A DNA stretch of 64,000 nucleotides from Phycisphaerae bacterium (GCA_012719955.1 JAAXZI010000186.1:52421-116420); one strand, 5' to 3'; counted from the first letter of the stretch, positions 18,519 to 29,535 are shown. The notes: generated by a model from the letters alone, not told the origin. Numbers and translations: made by a program.

Positions 18519-20483
18519 ATGGTGATATCCCGAAAGGTATGGGGATGGGCTGTTACGGCTGCGCTGTTGGTTTGCTCGCCGCTGGCGGCGCAATGGACGA
18601 CGGTCGGCATCGGTATCGAATATCGCGAGTGGACGCTCCCGGGGCCATATCGGCTCTACGTCGCACGTATGGAGCGGGCAAACTCGAAGTGCTGGCTGGA
18701 AAGCATGATCGCCCAGGGCAAACTCTATTCCGGGCTGGAGCGGGTCACCGACCAGGCAGCCCGATATGACGATGCCATCAACTATGCGGACCAGATCTGG
18801 GGCCAGCGAAACGACATCGTCGTGGCCATCAACGGCGACTTCTGGAACACATCCACCAACCGGCCAACGGGCGGCCAGATTCAGTCCGGATGGTACTGCT
18901 GGCGCTTCCCGCAATTTGGCGGCTGGTCCGGCATGGGCTGGACCACCAACCGCTACCCTTTCATGGGCGGCTGTCTGCATCATCCTCCCAGCGATCAGCT
19001 CATCCACTACCTGGGGACCGGCGCGAGCGACACCTTCACCGGCATCAACGAAGCGCGCGGCTCCAACAGTCTGATCATCTACACGCACCACTATGACAGC
19101 CATACCCACACCGACAACACAGGCGTCGAGGTGCTGGTGGAGATGTCCCGTCCACTGCTGATCCTCACCGCTCCCAACATGGTGACGGGCGTCGTTCGTG
19201 AAATTCGTCAGAACAAGGGTTCCACCTATATTCCCTTCGATCACATCGTGCTTTCGGCCACCGGTTCGAAGGCGGCGACGCTGCTGGCCAACGTGTCGGT
19301 CGGCTCGCAGATCGGCATATCCCAGCGGATCAACGATTATTTGCCGGCCCTGGGTACCGGTGAGGGTTGCGCCAGTTTCACTGGCGCCGACTGGACCAAG
19401 ACCTACGCGGTGGTAGGCGGCAATTTCACCTTCCTGCGCAATGGCATCGTCCAATCGACCACCAACGAAGGCCTGATTATCCGGAACCCGCGGACGGCCG
19501 TGGCCTACAACGACAACTATATCTTCTTCATCGTCGTGGACGGCCGTCAGCCCGGCTGGAGCATCGGCATGAACATGACCGAGCTGGCCAACTTCTGTCT
19601 CAACGAGCTGGGCGCGACCTGGGGCTACAATCAGGACGGCGGCGGTTCATCGGCCATGGTGGTGAACGGTGTGCTCAAGAATCGCCCCTCCGACGGCTCC
19701 GAGCGGCTGGTGGCCAACGGCCTGGCCATGATCAATGTCCTGCCCAAGCAGCAGTCAACCATGTTCCGGGCCAGCGATGAGGTCAGGGTCATGGCTTCGA
19801 CGGCGTCCCTGCGGCTGGGCCCGGGGACCAACTTCGGCTCGTTCACGACCCTGGGCAACGGCACGCCCGGCGCCATCATCAATCACTCCCTGGCCGGGGT
19901 CTATGCCAAGAGTACCTACTGGTGGAAGTGCGACTTCAACGGGAACGTCGGCTGGATCGACCAGAACCAGATCGGCCTGCGCTCCGGCGGCCAGCCGCCG
20001 TTTATCACCAGCCATCCGGCCAACCAGACCGTGTTGCACGGCGCCACCGTGGTGCTCAGCGTGGAGGCCGAGGGGACGGAACCGTTTGCTTTCCAATGGC
20101 AGAAGGACGGCGTGGATCTGGTGAACGACGGACGGCGGTCAGGAGTGCTGACCTCCACGCTGACCATTACCGAGGCAACGGGTTCCGACAACGCTCAATA
20201 CCGATGCCGGATCACCAACGAGTATGGCACCACCGACTCCAATGCGGCCACCCTGACCGTCCGTTCGCCCGACCTGGACCGGGACGACGACGTGGATCAG
20301 GACGACTTCGGGATTTTCCAGGCCTGTCTGACCGGCACTGGTGAGCCGGTCACGGACCCGGCCTGCTACCGGGCCAAGCTGGACCTGGATGACGACGTCG
20401 ACGACCAGGACCTGGCTCGCTTCCGAAACTGCCTGATGCGTCCGGGCGTTCTGCCGCCTGCGAACTGCATGGGAACGCAATAA
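18519..20483 (+). CDS. Secreted phosphodiester glycosidase (NAGPA-like) with SH3b-like, Ig-like and dockerin-like C-terminal domains
   Basis: Signal peptide; GYNQDGGGSSAMVVNGVLKNRPSDGSERLVANGLAMINVLP; LDRDDDVDQDDFGIFQACL and LDLDDDVDDQDLARFRNCL. Confidence 0.85.
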   Translation: MVISRKVWGWAVTAALLVCSPLAAQWTTVGIGIEYREWTLPGPYRLYVARMERANSKCWLESMIAQGKLYSGLERVTDQAARYDDAINYADQIWGQRNDIVVAINGDFWNTSTNRPTGGQIQSGWYCWRFPQFGGWSGMGWTTNRYPFMGGCLHHPPSDQLIHYLGTGASDTFTGINEARGSNSLIIYTHHYDSHTHTDNTGVEVLVEMSRPLLILTAPNMVTGVVREIRQNKGSTYIPFDHIVLSATGSKAATLLANVSVGSQIGISQRINDYLPALGTGEGCASFTGADWTKTYAVVGGNFTFLRNGIVQSTTNEGLIIRNPRTAVAYNDNYIFFIVVDGRQPGWSIGMNMTELANFCLNELGATWGYNQDGGGSSAMVVNGVLKNRPSDGSERLVANGLAMINVLPKQQSTMFRASDEVRVMASTASLRLGPGTNFGSFTTLGNGTPGAIINHSLAGVYAKSTYWWKCDFNGNVGWIDQNQIGLRSGGQPPFITSHPANQTVLHGATVVLSVEAEGTEPFAFQWQKDGVDLVNDGRRSGVLTSTLTITEATGSDNAQYRCRITNEYGTTDSNAATLTVRSPDLDRDDDVDQDDFGIFQACLTGTGEPVTDPACYRAKLDLDDDVDDQDLARFRNCLMRPGVLPPANCMGTQ

Positions 20484-20689
20484 GCGCCGAACACAGGAAT
20501 CATTGAGCCCCCAAGCCCCGAGTACGGCCGACGGAGGTCTGCTGCGCGATCCCGGGATGAAAACGCCCCGGGCCCGGGCAGATCATCCGCATTTCCGCAA
20601 CGCGCTCGTTTACGCACTACGCGGCGGCGGCTATACTGGCCCCCCGTAGAAGGTTGCACGCGATTCGGCAGGTTCAAACAGACGCCAGG

Positions 20690-22204
20690 ATGCCTATGGA
20701 CGCCCCCATTCTCCGCTACGAAAACATCAGCAAGTCCTTCCCCGGCGTGATTGCCCTCAAGAACATCAGTTTTCCCATCATGGCCGGCGAATGCCACGCC
20801 CTGATGGGCGAGAACGGGGCAGGCAAATCCACCCTGGGCAAGATCACCGCCGGCATCTACCAGCCGGACGGGGGGACCATGTACCTGAACGGCCGGCCGG
20901 TCCGCTTCTCATCACCGCTGGATGCGGTGAAGGCCGGAATCGGCATGGTGCACCAGGAATTGTGCTTCTGCCCCAATTTGACCGTGGCCGAAAACCTCTG
21001 CCTGGGCAACCTGCCGACCCGCCTGGGCTTTCTGCATCGCGCCGAGATGCGCCGCCGGGCCCGGGCGATGCTGGCCGAAATCGGGGCCGACATCGATGTG
21101 GACGCGCCGCTGGCCGAACTCTCCACCGGACAGGAGCAGATGGTGCAGATCGCCGGCGCGGTGGGCACGGGCGCGCGCATCATCGTCTTTGACGAGCCGA
21201 CCAGCTCGCTGTCCCTGGCCGAGACCGAACGACTGTTTGAACTGATCGACCGCCTCAAGGCGCGCGGCGCGACGCTGATTTACGTGTCGCACCGACTCGA
21301 AGAGATCAAGCGGCTGTGCGACCGCATCACCATTCTCCGCGACGGTCAGCACATCGAGACGGCTAACGTGGCCGACCTGAGCATCGACGACATTGTCCAG
21401 CGCATGATCGGCCGGCCGGTCGAGCAGTATTATCCCAGCCATCTGGGCAGCGTGCCGGGTGACGTGCGCTTGCGCGTTCAGGGCCTGACCTCGCCGGGTA
21501 AATTCGAGAATATTTCCTTCAGCATCCGGGCCGGCGAAGTGGTGGGTCTGGCGGGACTGGTGGGCGCCGGGCGCAGCGAAGTGGCCCAAGCCATCTTCGG
21601 ACTGGACCGGCAGGCGACCGGCACCATCGAGGTCAACGGCCGGTCGGTAACCATCCGCTCTCCCCGGCAGGCCATGGCCCTGGGCATCGGCCTGCTGCCG
21701 GAGGATCGCAAAAAGCAGGGGTTGGTGCTGGCCATGGGCGGACGGCACAATCTGTCGCTGCCCATTCTCGATCGACTGAGCATCGCGGGCTTCGTGAGGA
21801 CCGGCCCTGAGAAGGCCATGACCCGCCAGTACTTCGACCGCCTGCGCGTTCGCACGCCGCACATGGACGCCCCCGCGTGGTCGCTCTCCGGCGGCAACCA
21901 GCAGAAGATCGCCATGGCCAAGTGGCTGGCCAGCCAGTGTGACATCCTGTTGATCGACGAGCCCACCCGCGGCGTGGATGTCGGCGCGAAGGCGGAGATC
22001 CACGCGCTCATCGACGAACTCGCGCGGGAGGGCACGGCCATCCTGCTGATCTCTTCCGAGCTGCCCGAGGTGCTCAATCTCAGCACGCGGATCATCGTGC
22101 TGCGCGAAGGCCGGCAGATGGGCGAGCTCTCACGCAAGGAGGCCACGCAGGACGCGCTCATGCGGCTGATGGCCGGCGTCATGAACAATGCTGGTGCGGC
22201 GTAG
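20690..22204 (+). CDS. Sugar ABC transporter ATP-binding protein (RbsA/MglA-like, two ABC domains)
   Basis: GENGAGKSTLGKI Walker A, LSTGQEQMVQIA, second domain SGGNQQKIAMAKWLASQCDILLIDEPTRGVDVGAK. Confidence 0.93.
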   Translation: MPMDAPILRYENISKSFPGVIALKNISFPIMAGECHALMGENGAGKSTLGKITAGIYQPDGGTMYLNGRPVRFSSPLDAVKAGIGMVHQELCFCPNLTVAENLCLGNLPTRLGFLHRAEMRRRARAMLAEIGADIDVDAPLAELSTGQEQMVQIAGAVGTGARIIVFDEPTSSLSLAETERLFELIDRLKARGATLIYVSHRLEEIKRLCDRITILRDGQHIETANVADLSIDDIVQRMIGRPVEQYYPSHLGSVPGDVRLRVQGLTSPGKFENISFSIRAGEVVGLAGLVGAGRSEVAQAIFGLDRQATGTIEVNGRSVTIRSPRQAMALGIGLLPEDRKKQGLVLAMGGRHNLSLPILDRLSIAGFVRTGPEKAMTRQYFDRLRVRTPHMDAPAWSLSGGNQQKIAMAKWLASQCDILLIDEPTRGVDVGAKAEIHALIDELAREGTAILLISSELPEVLNLSTRIIVLREGRQMGELSRKEATQDALMRLMAGVMNNAGAA

Positions 22205-22363
22205 GCGCTTGCAGTCACGACGGCCGCCAGACAGGCTTCATCGGATACGATGCCGCAAGGAGAGGTATGGCCCAATCTCGCGGGCAAAACCATGTGACCG
22301 CCGCGGCCCGGTCCATCCTCTGACCGGAGGCAACGCGAACCCAAACCGGAGAGTTGGCAGCAA

Positions 22364-24907
22364 ATGAGCGTCGCACGGAAGGCAACGATTCTCGGGCTGA
22401 TTCTATTCACGGGCTGCACGATGCCCGCCACCCGGCAGGACTTCGAGCAAAGATCCGCACTTGAGCAATACGTGCTGTCCATTGTCCCGCTGGGCGCGCC
22501 CGTCCGCCTGGGCGGGGTGAACTTCCTGACCAACATCCACGCCACCTTCTCCCGCGACGGCAAGCCGCTCCCCTACCGCGAGGCGACCATCCCCGTTGCG
22601 CATGGTCAGCACGGGCTCGTCTTCCAACTCGAATCCACCCTCGGCGATGGGCCGGGAATTCGTTACGAGTTGATCGAAATGTCGGGCGGCTCACCGGTGG
22701 TCCTTCGCTTTTCTTCCGACGCGCCGCTGCCGGACATAGCCCTTCAGGCCATTGCCCCGCCCGACCTGCTGCCGGTACGGCTCGCAGCGCGCTCGGAGCG
22801 TGAGACCATTCATTCGATCATGGGACCGGCTTGGTTCGCGTCCTGCGACGGACTCTACGACCGGCCGGGCGACCGCGGAATCGGCATCAGCCAGCCCTTC
22901 CAGTACAGCCCCAGCTTCGGGCCGGACAAACAGGGCCTGCTGGGAATTCTGATGGCCTCCGGCGGGGAACGACAGTTAGACGTGACCTTCACCCTCCACA
23001 AAGACCTGCTCAAAGCGCGGTTCGACTATGCACCGCTGCCGGGACGCTCCACCGCCGTCACCGACCTCAGGCCCGCCGGCTGGGGCATCCTCCGTTCACC
23101 GGGAACCGCTGAAGCTCCCGAGCTGGAAAAATGGCTCAGCGGCAACCTCGCCTTCGGCGGCGCGCTGACCCGCACCCCGCCCGGCGGCGGCGTGCCCGAG
23201 TTGCTCTGGGCCACGGCTGGCACGCCCGGCGATGTCACCTCAGGTCCGGAAGGCGGGCAGGCTGCCCGGCCCCCGGCGGACTGGAAGAAAAAGCTGGACA
23301 AAACCCGGGACATTTACCGTCGGGTCACCGAACGCGGCGAACATTACAACTGGCAACATGCCCGCGAGCTGCTGGCCACCGCGATCGAAGACTACTGGGC
23401 GCACGGCATCGTGCGGACCAACATGCCCGGCCCGCTGCTGATCGGGCCGCCGCTGTCCCTCGAACACGCGCGCATGTGGGTGAGCCTGATGGGACTCAGC
23501 GGCCAGACCGTCGTGCTGGGCGATGCATTGGCCCAACTGCCCGGCGAGCGCGTGGAACTGCTGCGCACGATCCTGCCGCCGGCGCCGGTGCGAACCACGG
23601 ATCTGTTCGCCCACCGGCTTCCCGAACAATGGGTGTTGACATCCACGCGGGACTGGCAGGTGGCCCCCTCCGGCACCGCCGTCGAACCGGTCATGATCGT
23701 GGGCCTGTTTAACTGGTCAGCCGAGCCGCGGCAGATGTCCATCCGCCTGGCGGATCTGATGCCGGGCCTGGAAGCCCGCCCTGGCTACACCACGGGCACA
23801 TTTGCCGTCTGGGACGTCTGGGAGTGCCGGCTGGCGACCCTGGTTCGGGACGAGCTGATGATGCCGATGCAGCCGGCTTCCGGGCGCCTGCTCTGCATCG
23901 TGCCGGTCGCCGACGCCCGCCCCACTCTCATCGGCGCCGGCCGGCATATCGCCCAGGGACAACTGGAGCTCAAGGGGCTGGCCTGGGATGCGCAGCAATC
24001 GACCCTGCGTGGAGCGGTTGATCTGCCCGCGCACGACAGCTACGAACTGCGCTGTCTGCTGCCCGAGGGCGAACAGAGCTTTGAAATCGAGGACGTTCAG
24101 GCGCCGGGCGCCACCGTCCTGATCCGTCGTGATGGCCCCGTCCGGCGGGTCACATTGACGGCCGACCGGGATCTTCCCGCGCAATGGTCGATCAAGTTCC
24201 GAAAAGCCTCCCAGACGTTCGAGCCCCCCACCGCCCCCAGCGGCCTGAACGCCACGCAGAACACGCGCGGCGTCCTGTTGGCCTGGAACGGCCAGGATGG
24301 GTGCGCCGCCCGCTACCGGGTCTATCGCGACGGCAAGCAGATCGCCGAGACCATCGAGCCCCGGCATCAGGACAGCACCGCCGAATATGGGCGGCAATAC
24401 GCGTACACGGTGTCGGCCATCGACTACGCCGGCCGTGAATCGCCGGCGTCAGCCCCCATCACGCATCGCACCCCCGTGCCTGCCAGCACGAACCTGACCG
24501 ACCTGGTGCCGCTGGTCGCCGAACAGGAGCATCTGGCCGTGACGGCGGACCGGAGTGCGGCGGGTAATCCTCTGCGCGTGGCCGGCAAACGCTTCCATCG
24601 CGGCCTGGGCACGCACTCCAATGCGCGCATCTGCTATTACCTGGGCGCCGGTTACGAAAACTTCACCGGCGAGGTCGGTATCGATGACGAGACCGAGGGC
24701 CACGGCTCCTGCATTTTCAAGATCCTCGCCGACGGTGAGGTGCTGTTCACCAGCAAGCTGCTGCGCGGCGGCGATGCGCCCCAGTCATTCTCAGTGTCGG
24801 TGCGCGATCGGCTGGTGCTGGAACTCATTGTGACCGACGGCGGCGACCACCCGGACCACGATCATGCGGATTGGGGCAACCCCTATCTGCAGGCTCGGGT
24901 CCGATAA
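22364..24907 (+). CDS. Lipoprotein with GH36-like C-terminal region, FN3 and NPCBM domains
   Basis: Lipobox LILFTGC; LSLEHARMWVSLMGLSGQTVVLGDAL; FN3 PPTAPSGLNATQNTRGVLLAW; NPCBM FHRGLGTHSNARICYYLGAGYENFTGEVGIDDE. Confidence 0.75.
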   Translation: MSVARKATILGLILFTGCTMPATRQDFEQRSALEQYVLSIVPLGAPVRLGGVNFLTNIHATFSRDGKPLPYREATIPVAHGQHGLVFQLESTLGDGPGIRYELIEMSGGSPVVLRFSSDAPLPDIALQAIAPPDLLPVRLAARSERETIHSIMGPAWFASCDGLYDRPGDRGIGISQPFQYSPSFGPDKQGLLGILMASGGERQLDVTFTLHKDLLKARFDYAPLPGRSTAVTDLRPAGWGILRSPGTAEAPELEKWLSGNLAFGGALTRTPPGGGVPELLWATAGTPGDVTSGPEGGQAARPPADWKKKLDKTRDIYRRVTERGEHYNWQHARELLATAIEDYWAHGIVRTNMPGPLLIGPPLSLEHARMWVSLMGLSGQTVVLGDALAQLPGERVELLRTILPPAPVRTTDLFAHRLPEQWVLTSTRDWQVAPSGTAVEPVMIVGLFNWSAEPRQMSIRLADLMPGLEARPGYTTGTFAVWDVWECRLATLVRDELMMPMQPASGRLLCIVPVADARPTLIGAGRHIAQGQLELKGLAWDAQQSTLRGAVDLPAHDSYELRCLLPEGEQSFEIEDVQAPGATVLIRRDGPVRRVTLTADRDLPAQWSIKFRKASQTFEPPTAPSGLNATQNTRGVLLAWNGQDGCAARYRVYRDGKQIAETIEPRHQDSTAEYGRQYAYTVSAIDYAGRESPASAPITHRTPVPASTNLTDLVPLVAEQEHLAVTADRSAAGNPLRVAGKRFHRGLGTHSNARICYYLGAGYENFTGEVGIDDETEGHGSCIFKILADGEVLFTSKLLRGGDAPQSFSVSVRDRLVLELIVTDGGDHPDHDHADWGNPYLQARVR

Positions 24908-25189
24908 AAAGACCATCTCTGAGCGATCCAGCGGGGCGCATTCGCGTTGCTGCAGATCCTTCCAGGATTTCTCCTCAAGGCCGATAAAAACGCTTGACGG
25001 TGGCGTCCCGCGCGCGGCACAATGGCAAAATCACCTCGTCGAATGGAATTGGCGCGGTATGCGGGAATAGCATCATTCGAGCGGGAAAGGTTGAGCCGGC
25101 CCTGGTGTCCGCGGGATCGATGAAACGGAATTCATTTCCTTCTCACTCAGGTTTCATCCGGCCACCGTAGAGAAGAATACCTCTATAAG

Positions 25190-25825
25190 GTGCTGACTCG
25201 AATGCGAACCAGGTTTTCATGGGTGGGATTGGGTTGGTGCGGCTGCCTTGCAGCGCTGAGTGGCTGCATAGGCTTTGTGGATCTGTCCGCCGCCGCCCTT
25301 GATGATGACGCCCTCACGCAGATCGCGGCCGAGATCGAGGCCGACAACGAGCTCAACGAGACTGGCGATCAGCCCGCCATCACGGAACCCGCTGGCCGAT
25401 CCGCGCCGCCGTGTGTCGCCCTCGGCGAACCCTCCTCCGCGATTCATCAGGCCATGTTCGAGTCGCTCAATCAATATCGCCGGGAGAACGGCCTGCCTCC
25501 GCTGATTTACTCCACGCGTTTGGAAGCCGCCGCTGAGAGCCATCTTCGCGATCTGTGGCAACGCAACTTCTTCTCCCACACCAACCCTGATGGAAAGGGT
25601 CCCGGCGCACGGGCCGTCGCCGCGGGCTTCTGCCACCAGTATGTCGGCGAGAACCTCGCCGCCGGCCAGACCACCGTGGAGAACGCGATGCAGGCCTGGA
25701 AGAACAGCCCCGGCCACAACGCCAATATGCTCGAACCGCTCTACGTCTATGTGGGCGTGAGCTATTCGATTGACCCCTCCGGCCGTCGCTACTGGGCCCA
25801 GGAATTCGCCTACGAATTGCCGTAG
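25190..25825 (+). CDS. CAP/SCP (YkwD-like) domain lipoprotein
   Basis: LNQYRRENGLPPLIYSTRLEAAAESHLRDL, FSHTNPDGKGPGARA, VGENLAAGQ, AWKNSPGHNANML. Confidence 0.9.
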   Translation: MLTRMRTRFSWVGLGWCGCLAALSGCIGFVDLSAAALDDDALTQIAAEIEADNELNETGDQPAITEPAGRSAPPCVALGEPSSAIHQAMFESLNQYRRENGLPPLIYSTRLEAAAESHLRDLWQRNFFSHTNPDGKGPGARAVAAGFCHQYVGENLAAGQTTVENAMQAWKNSPGHNANMLEPLYVYVGVSYSIDPSGRRYWAQEFAYELP

Positions 25826-25862
25826 CGCTTTGCTGAGTGACGAGTGCCGGCGCTTCAACGCG

Positions 25863-27680
25863 TCACGCGTCACTTCCGATCTGTACCATCCTGGCATCTT
25901 CCAGCGTATTGCCCGCCAACTCCGACTCTTTGCCGCGCTCGCGCCGGGCCATCAGCAGGAATATTCCCGCCATCAGCAGGTAGCCGAGCGCCACGGGGTA
26001 CGCGCGAAAGGCCAGGGCCCCCTCGTCCGGCGAACTGATCAGGAGCAGGTAGCCGATCTGGTTGCCTTCTAACTGGTAAGCGTGCATGAGCCCGGTGAAG
26101 GTCAGCACCGCACCGGCCACGGCCCAGCCGGCAGCCGCCTTGAACCGCCGATCGATCAGAAACGCGGCGATGGCCGCCACGATCATGCAGGTAAAGATGT
26201 AACCCCGCTCCAGCAGGTTCATGCCGTGGATCAGAAAACCGCTGACCTCGCTGCGGAGCCCTCCGGTCGGGCCGGTGGAGCGCAGGACGTCCTCCATGGT
26301 TCGCGCGTTGGGAGCAGAGTCCTGGGTTGCTTCGGTCACGGGCGCCGAGGCCGTCATCGTCGTGGGCGCGCCGTGGTTTACATCAGTATTACTCGCCCGT
26401 GCCGTCGTGCCCGGCAGGCCGGCGGCGATGAAGGTCCCCAACACCAGGGTCGCTCCCCAGGCCGCAATGGCCGGGAACAGACCCACCGCCACCGCCGGGG
26501 CATGACGCGTGGGTGTGGCCTGGAAAGCCTGGGCGGTTATGACGATCCCGATCCACAGCACGATGGCAATGCCCGCCTCCAACGGCACCACCGCACTGAT
26601 GAGACCGACCGTGCCGGTCAGGCAAACGGCGGTAATGACCAGGCCGTTGAGCGTCGAGTATCCGGCCCGCGCGCCCAGGGCCTTCCAGCCCGGATGTCCA
26701 ATGTAAATCGTCGTCGGGAAGCAGCTTCCAAAGCAGGCCGCCGCGATGGTGCCCAGCCCGTTGACGGCCAGGGAAGGCCCGGTGGCGAAGACGTCGCCGC
26801 CGGCCTCGGCCGATTCGATATTCTGCAGGCTGCCGATCAGGTTGAAGAGCCCCATGGGGATGATCACCGATAAGAGGCTGATGATCTCCAACCAACGATG
26901 CTGCAAAGTCTCCTGAATGATCGGCCAGACCCACACCGGCCATTGCCATTGGGCCCCCTGGACGCTCTCGCGCACGGCCTGCGCGCTCAGAGGCGCGTCT
27001 ATCCAGCTTGCGGGCAGCCACCCATTGACCCAGGTGAACAACCAGGCCAGGGCGGTGCCGGCCAGAATGGCCAGCAGACCGCCGGGCAGGCCGAGCGGAA
27101 AGCGCGTGCCGGAGAAATACGTGATCAGCACGATGGCCAGCGGCACCATGGCCACCAGCGGCCGTTGCCAGATCTGCAGCATGAAGGCCATGGAGATGAA
27201 GGCAATGGCGATGCCCGCCAGGGTGCTGAGCAGTGCGGCCCGCGGCGTGTTCCGCCGAAGCCGCTCGGCCACGAACGCTCCGCCCAACTCGATGATCCCA
27301 CTGCCCAGGCAGGCCACCAGCCCCAGCCTCCAGGCGTAACTGGCGTCATGCGTCGCGTCCCAGGCCGGCTTCATCACGAAAAAGACGTAGACCAGCAGCG
27401 AGGGCGTGTTGATGCCATAGGGCAGGGCGGTGACGTCGGAGCGACGTTCCCGATGGGCGACCCAATGGGCCTGCAGGGCATAGAAGAGGTTGCCGATCAG
27501 GATGGAGACAGCCGCACCCGGCAGGATATAGCGGGTAATGAAGTACGCGTTTTCGCCGCTCATGCCGCAGTACGCGCCGCACAGGGCCACGATCAGCAGG
27601 AGCTGCACCAGGTTATCGACCGCCAGGCCAAAAAAACCGTCGAGATCACGCTTGACGAAGACAGGGTAACGAGTGGACAT
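25863..27680 (-). CDS. NCS2-type nucleobase permease
   Basis: Polytopic; [25 protein letters not shown]-like repeats [41 protein letters not shown]. Confidence 0.75.
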   Translation of the reverse strand: MSTRYPVFVKRDLDGFFGLAVDNLVQLLLIVALCGAYCGMSGENAYFITRYILPGAAVSILIGNLFYALQAHWVAHRERRSDVTALPYGINTPSLLVYVFFVMKPAWDATHDASYAWRLGLVACLGSGIIELGGAFVAERLRRNTPRAALLSTLAGIAIAFISMAFMLQIWQRPLVAMVPLAIVLITYFSGTRFPLGLPGGLLAILAGTALAWLFTWVNGWLPASWIDAPLSAQAVRESVQGAQWQWPVWVWPIIQETLQHRWLEIISLLSVIIPMGLFNLIGSLQNIESAEAGGDVFATGPSLAVNGLGTIAAACFGSCFPTTIYIGHPGWKALGARAGYSTLNGLVITAVCLTGTVGLISAVVPLEAGIAIVLWIGIVITAQAFQATPTRHAPAVAVGLFPAIAAWGATLVLGTFIAAGLPGTTARASNTDVNHGAPTTMTASAPVTEATQDSAPNARTMEDVLRSTGPTGGLRSEVSGFLIHGMNLLERGYIFTCMIVAAIAAFLIDRRFKAAAGWAVAGAVLTFTGLMHAYQLEGNQIGYLLLISSPDEGALAFRAYPVALGYLLMAGIFLLMARRERGKESELAGNTLEDARMVQIGSDA

Positions 27681-27906
27681 GCTTTGATTCCGAAGATAAA
27701 CCGCTCCAGCTTGAGTAACGCATCCTGCGACTCAGTTATCAGTTTTTCAGGCGGATCAGCCTACCAGAACGCGGCGGAGCGGCAAAGGGGCGGCTTGAGT
27801 TGACCGGTGTTTGCCCCCATCTGATGACATTTGATTCTCTCATTCCGCAAAGCCGACAGGGGGCCGGCTCATGACGTTTGATTCTCTAACCGGGCAATGG
27901 TGGGCC

Positions 27907-27990
27907 GGGTGGCCCACCTCTTCCAGAGGTGGGTTCACGATTTGGACAACCGATGAGGGTGCCGACGGCATCAACCGCAAGCCCGGCTGA
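27907..27990 (+). repeat. Dispersed 84-bp repeat family B, copy 2
   Basis: One difference by eye from 7168-7251. Confidence 0.93.
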
Positions 27991-28163
27991 AGCCGGAGTG
28001 AGTCTAAGGCTGGAGATGTGTTTGTCGCTCAGGTGATCGCCAGTGGCCCTGAGAGGGGCCAGGTGAGAGTGGCCACCCGTGCAGCGAAGCGGAACTGGTG
28101 GTTGCGAGCACCCGGCGCACAAGTCCCCGCCCTGATCGGGGCGGAGTGAGAGACTGGTGAGGG

Positions 28164-28251
28164 GGCTCACGCCGCCCCTGTCGGGGCGGCAGGAAAGATC
28201 GGGCAGGCTCTGAACCACGGGTTCCGCCTCGCTCCACCCGTGGCTACTCTC
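28164..28251 (+). repeat. Dispersed 88-bp two-hairpin repeat family D, copy 1
   Basis: Same length as 50239-50326, ~7 differences by eye; stems GCCGCCCC/GGGGCGGC and CCACGGGT/ACCCGTGG. Confidence 0.9.
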
Positions 28252-28518
28252 ACGCCGCCCCTGCGGGGCGTGTGTCCACCTGAAGGTGGCGGTCTGTGGT
28301 GCGCTCAATGCCCTTTTCTCATTCTGTCCGGTTCAACCGGCTCCAGCCGGGCTTGCTCACCATCACCGGTATAGTCTCTCAAAAGTCATCAGGTGGTGAT
28401 GGACAGGCCGCCTGTCATCATCTTTTCACTCCCCTCCTGAAGCCGGCTTGGGCCGGGCTTCTCGACCTGCCCCGCCATCACAGTCGAACCGAAACACGAG
28501 GTGACTATAATACCCGCC

Positions 28519-29424
28519 ATGATGAGCAAGACCTTCACCATCGGGTTGGTTCAACAGGCCTGCGTTGCGGACAAGGCCGCGAACATCGACCGGGCTGTGG
28601 CCGGCATTCGTGAGGCGGCGGCGCGGGGGGCGCAGATCGTCTGCCTGCAGGAGCTGTTCGGCTCGCCGTATTTCTGCAAGATCGAGGCAACGGAGCGGTT
28701 CGAGCTGGCCGAGCCGGTGCCGGGGCCGACCATCGAGGCGCTCCAGCCGGTGGCCCAGGAGCTGGGCGTGGTGGTGATCGTGCCGGTGTTCGAGCGGCGC
28801 GGGCCGGGCGTGTACCACAACTCGGCCGCGGTGCTGGACGCCGACGGGTCGCTGCTGGGCGTGTACCGCAAGATGCACATCCCCGACGATCCGCTGTACC
28901 TGGAAAAATATTATTTCGCTCCCGGCGACGCGACCGGGCCAACGCGCGGATTTCGGGTATTTGACACCCGGTTCGCGCGCATCGGCGTGCTCATCTGCTG
29001 GGACCAGTGGTATCCGGAGGGGGCGCGGATTACGAGCCTCTTGGGCGCGGAGGTGCTCTTCTATCCCACGGCCATCGGATGGCATCCCAGGGAGAAAGAC
29101 GCCGTCGGCGCGGCCCAGGTGGATGCCTGGCGCACCGTCCAGCGCGGGCACGCCATCGCCAACGGCGTGTACGTGGCCGCGCCCAACCGCGTGGGCTTTG
29201 AGGCCGAACCCGGCACGGATGGGATCGAGTTCTTCGGGCACTCCTTCATCAGCGACCCCTTCGGGCGGATCGTGGCCGAGGCCCCGGCAGATAAGCCGGC
29301 CGTACTGGTGGCCGAGTGCGATCGGGCCATGATGGAGGACGTGCGCCGCAGCTGGCCGTTCCTGCGCGACCGGCGGATTGACGCCTACGAGCCGATTTTG
29401 GCCCGGTACCTCGGAGGAGCTTAA
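28519..29424 (+). CDS. aguB: N-carbamoylputrescine amidase
   Basis: CLQELFGSPYFCKIE, YRKMHIPDDPLYLEKYYFAPGD, GVLICWDQWYPEGAR. Confidence 0.95.
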   Translation: MMSKTFTIGLVQQACVADKAANIDRAVAGIREAAARGAQIVCLQELFGSPYFCKIEATERFELAEPVPGPTIEALQPVAQELGVVVIVPVFERRGPGVYHNSAAVLDADGSLLGVYRKMHIPDDPLYLEKYYFAPGDATGPTRGFRVFDTRFARIGVLICWDQWYPEGARITSLLGAEVLFYPTAIGWHPREKDAVGAAQVDAWRTVQRGHAIANGVYVAAPNRVGFEAEPGTDGIEFFGHSFISDPFGRIVAEAPADKPAVLVAECDRAMMEDVRRSWPFLRDRRIDAYEPILARYLGGA

Positions 29425-29535
29425 GCCGCGTCTCGAACGCTCAAAATCGTGAACCCAGGTTCGAAGAACCCGGGCCACCCGCGTAGCATAAGAACGAGTC
29501 TTTTCTGTAGAGAGTTGAAAGGGTCATGTAGCGCC

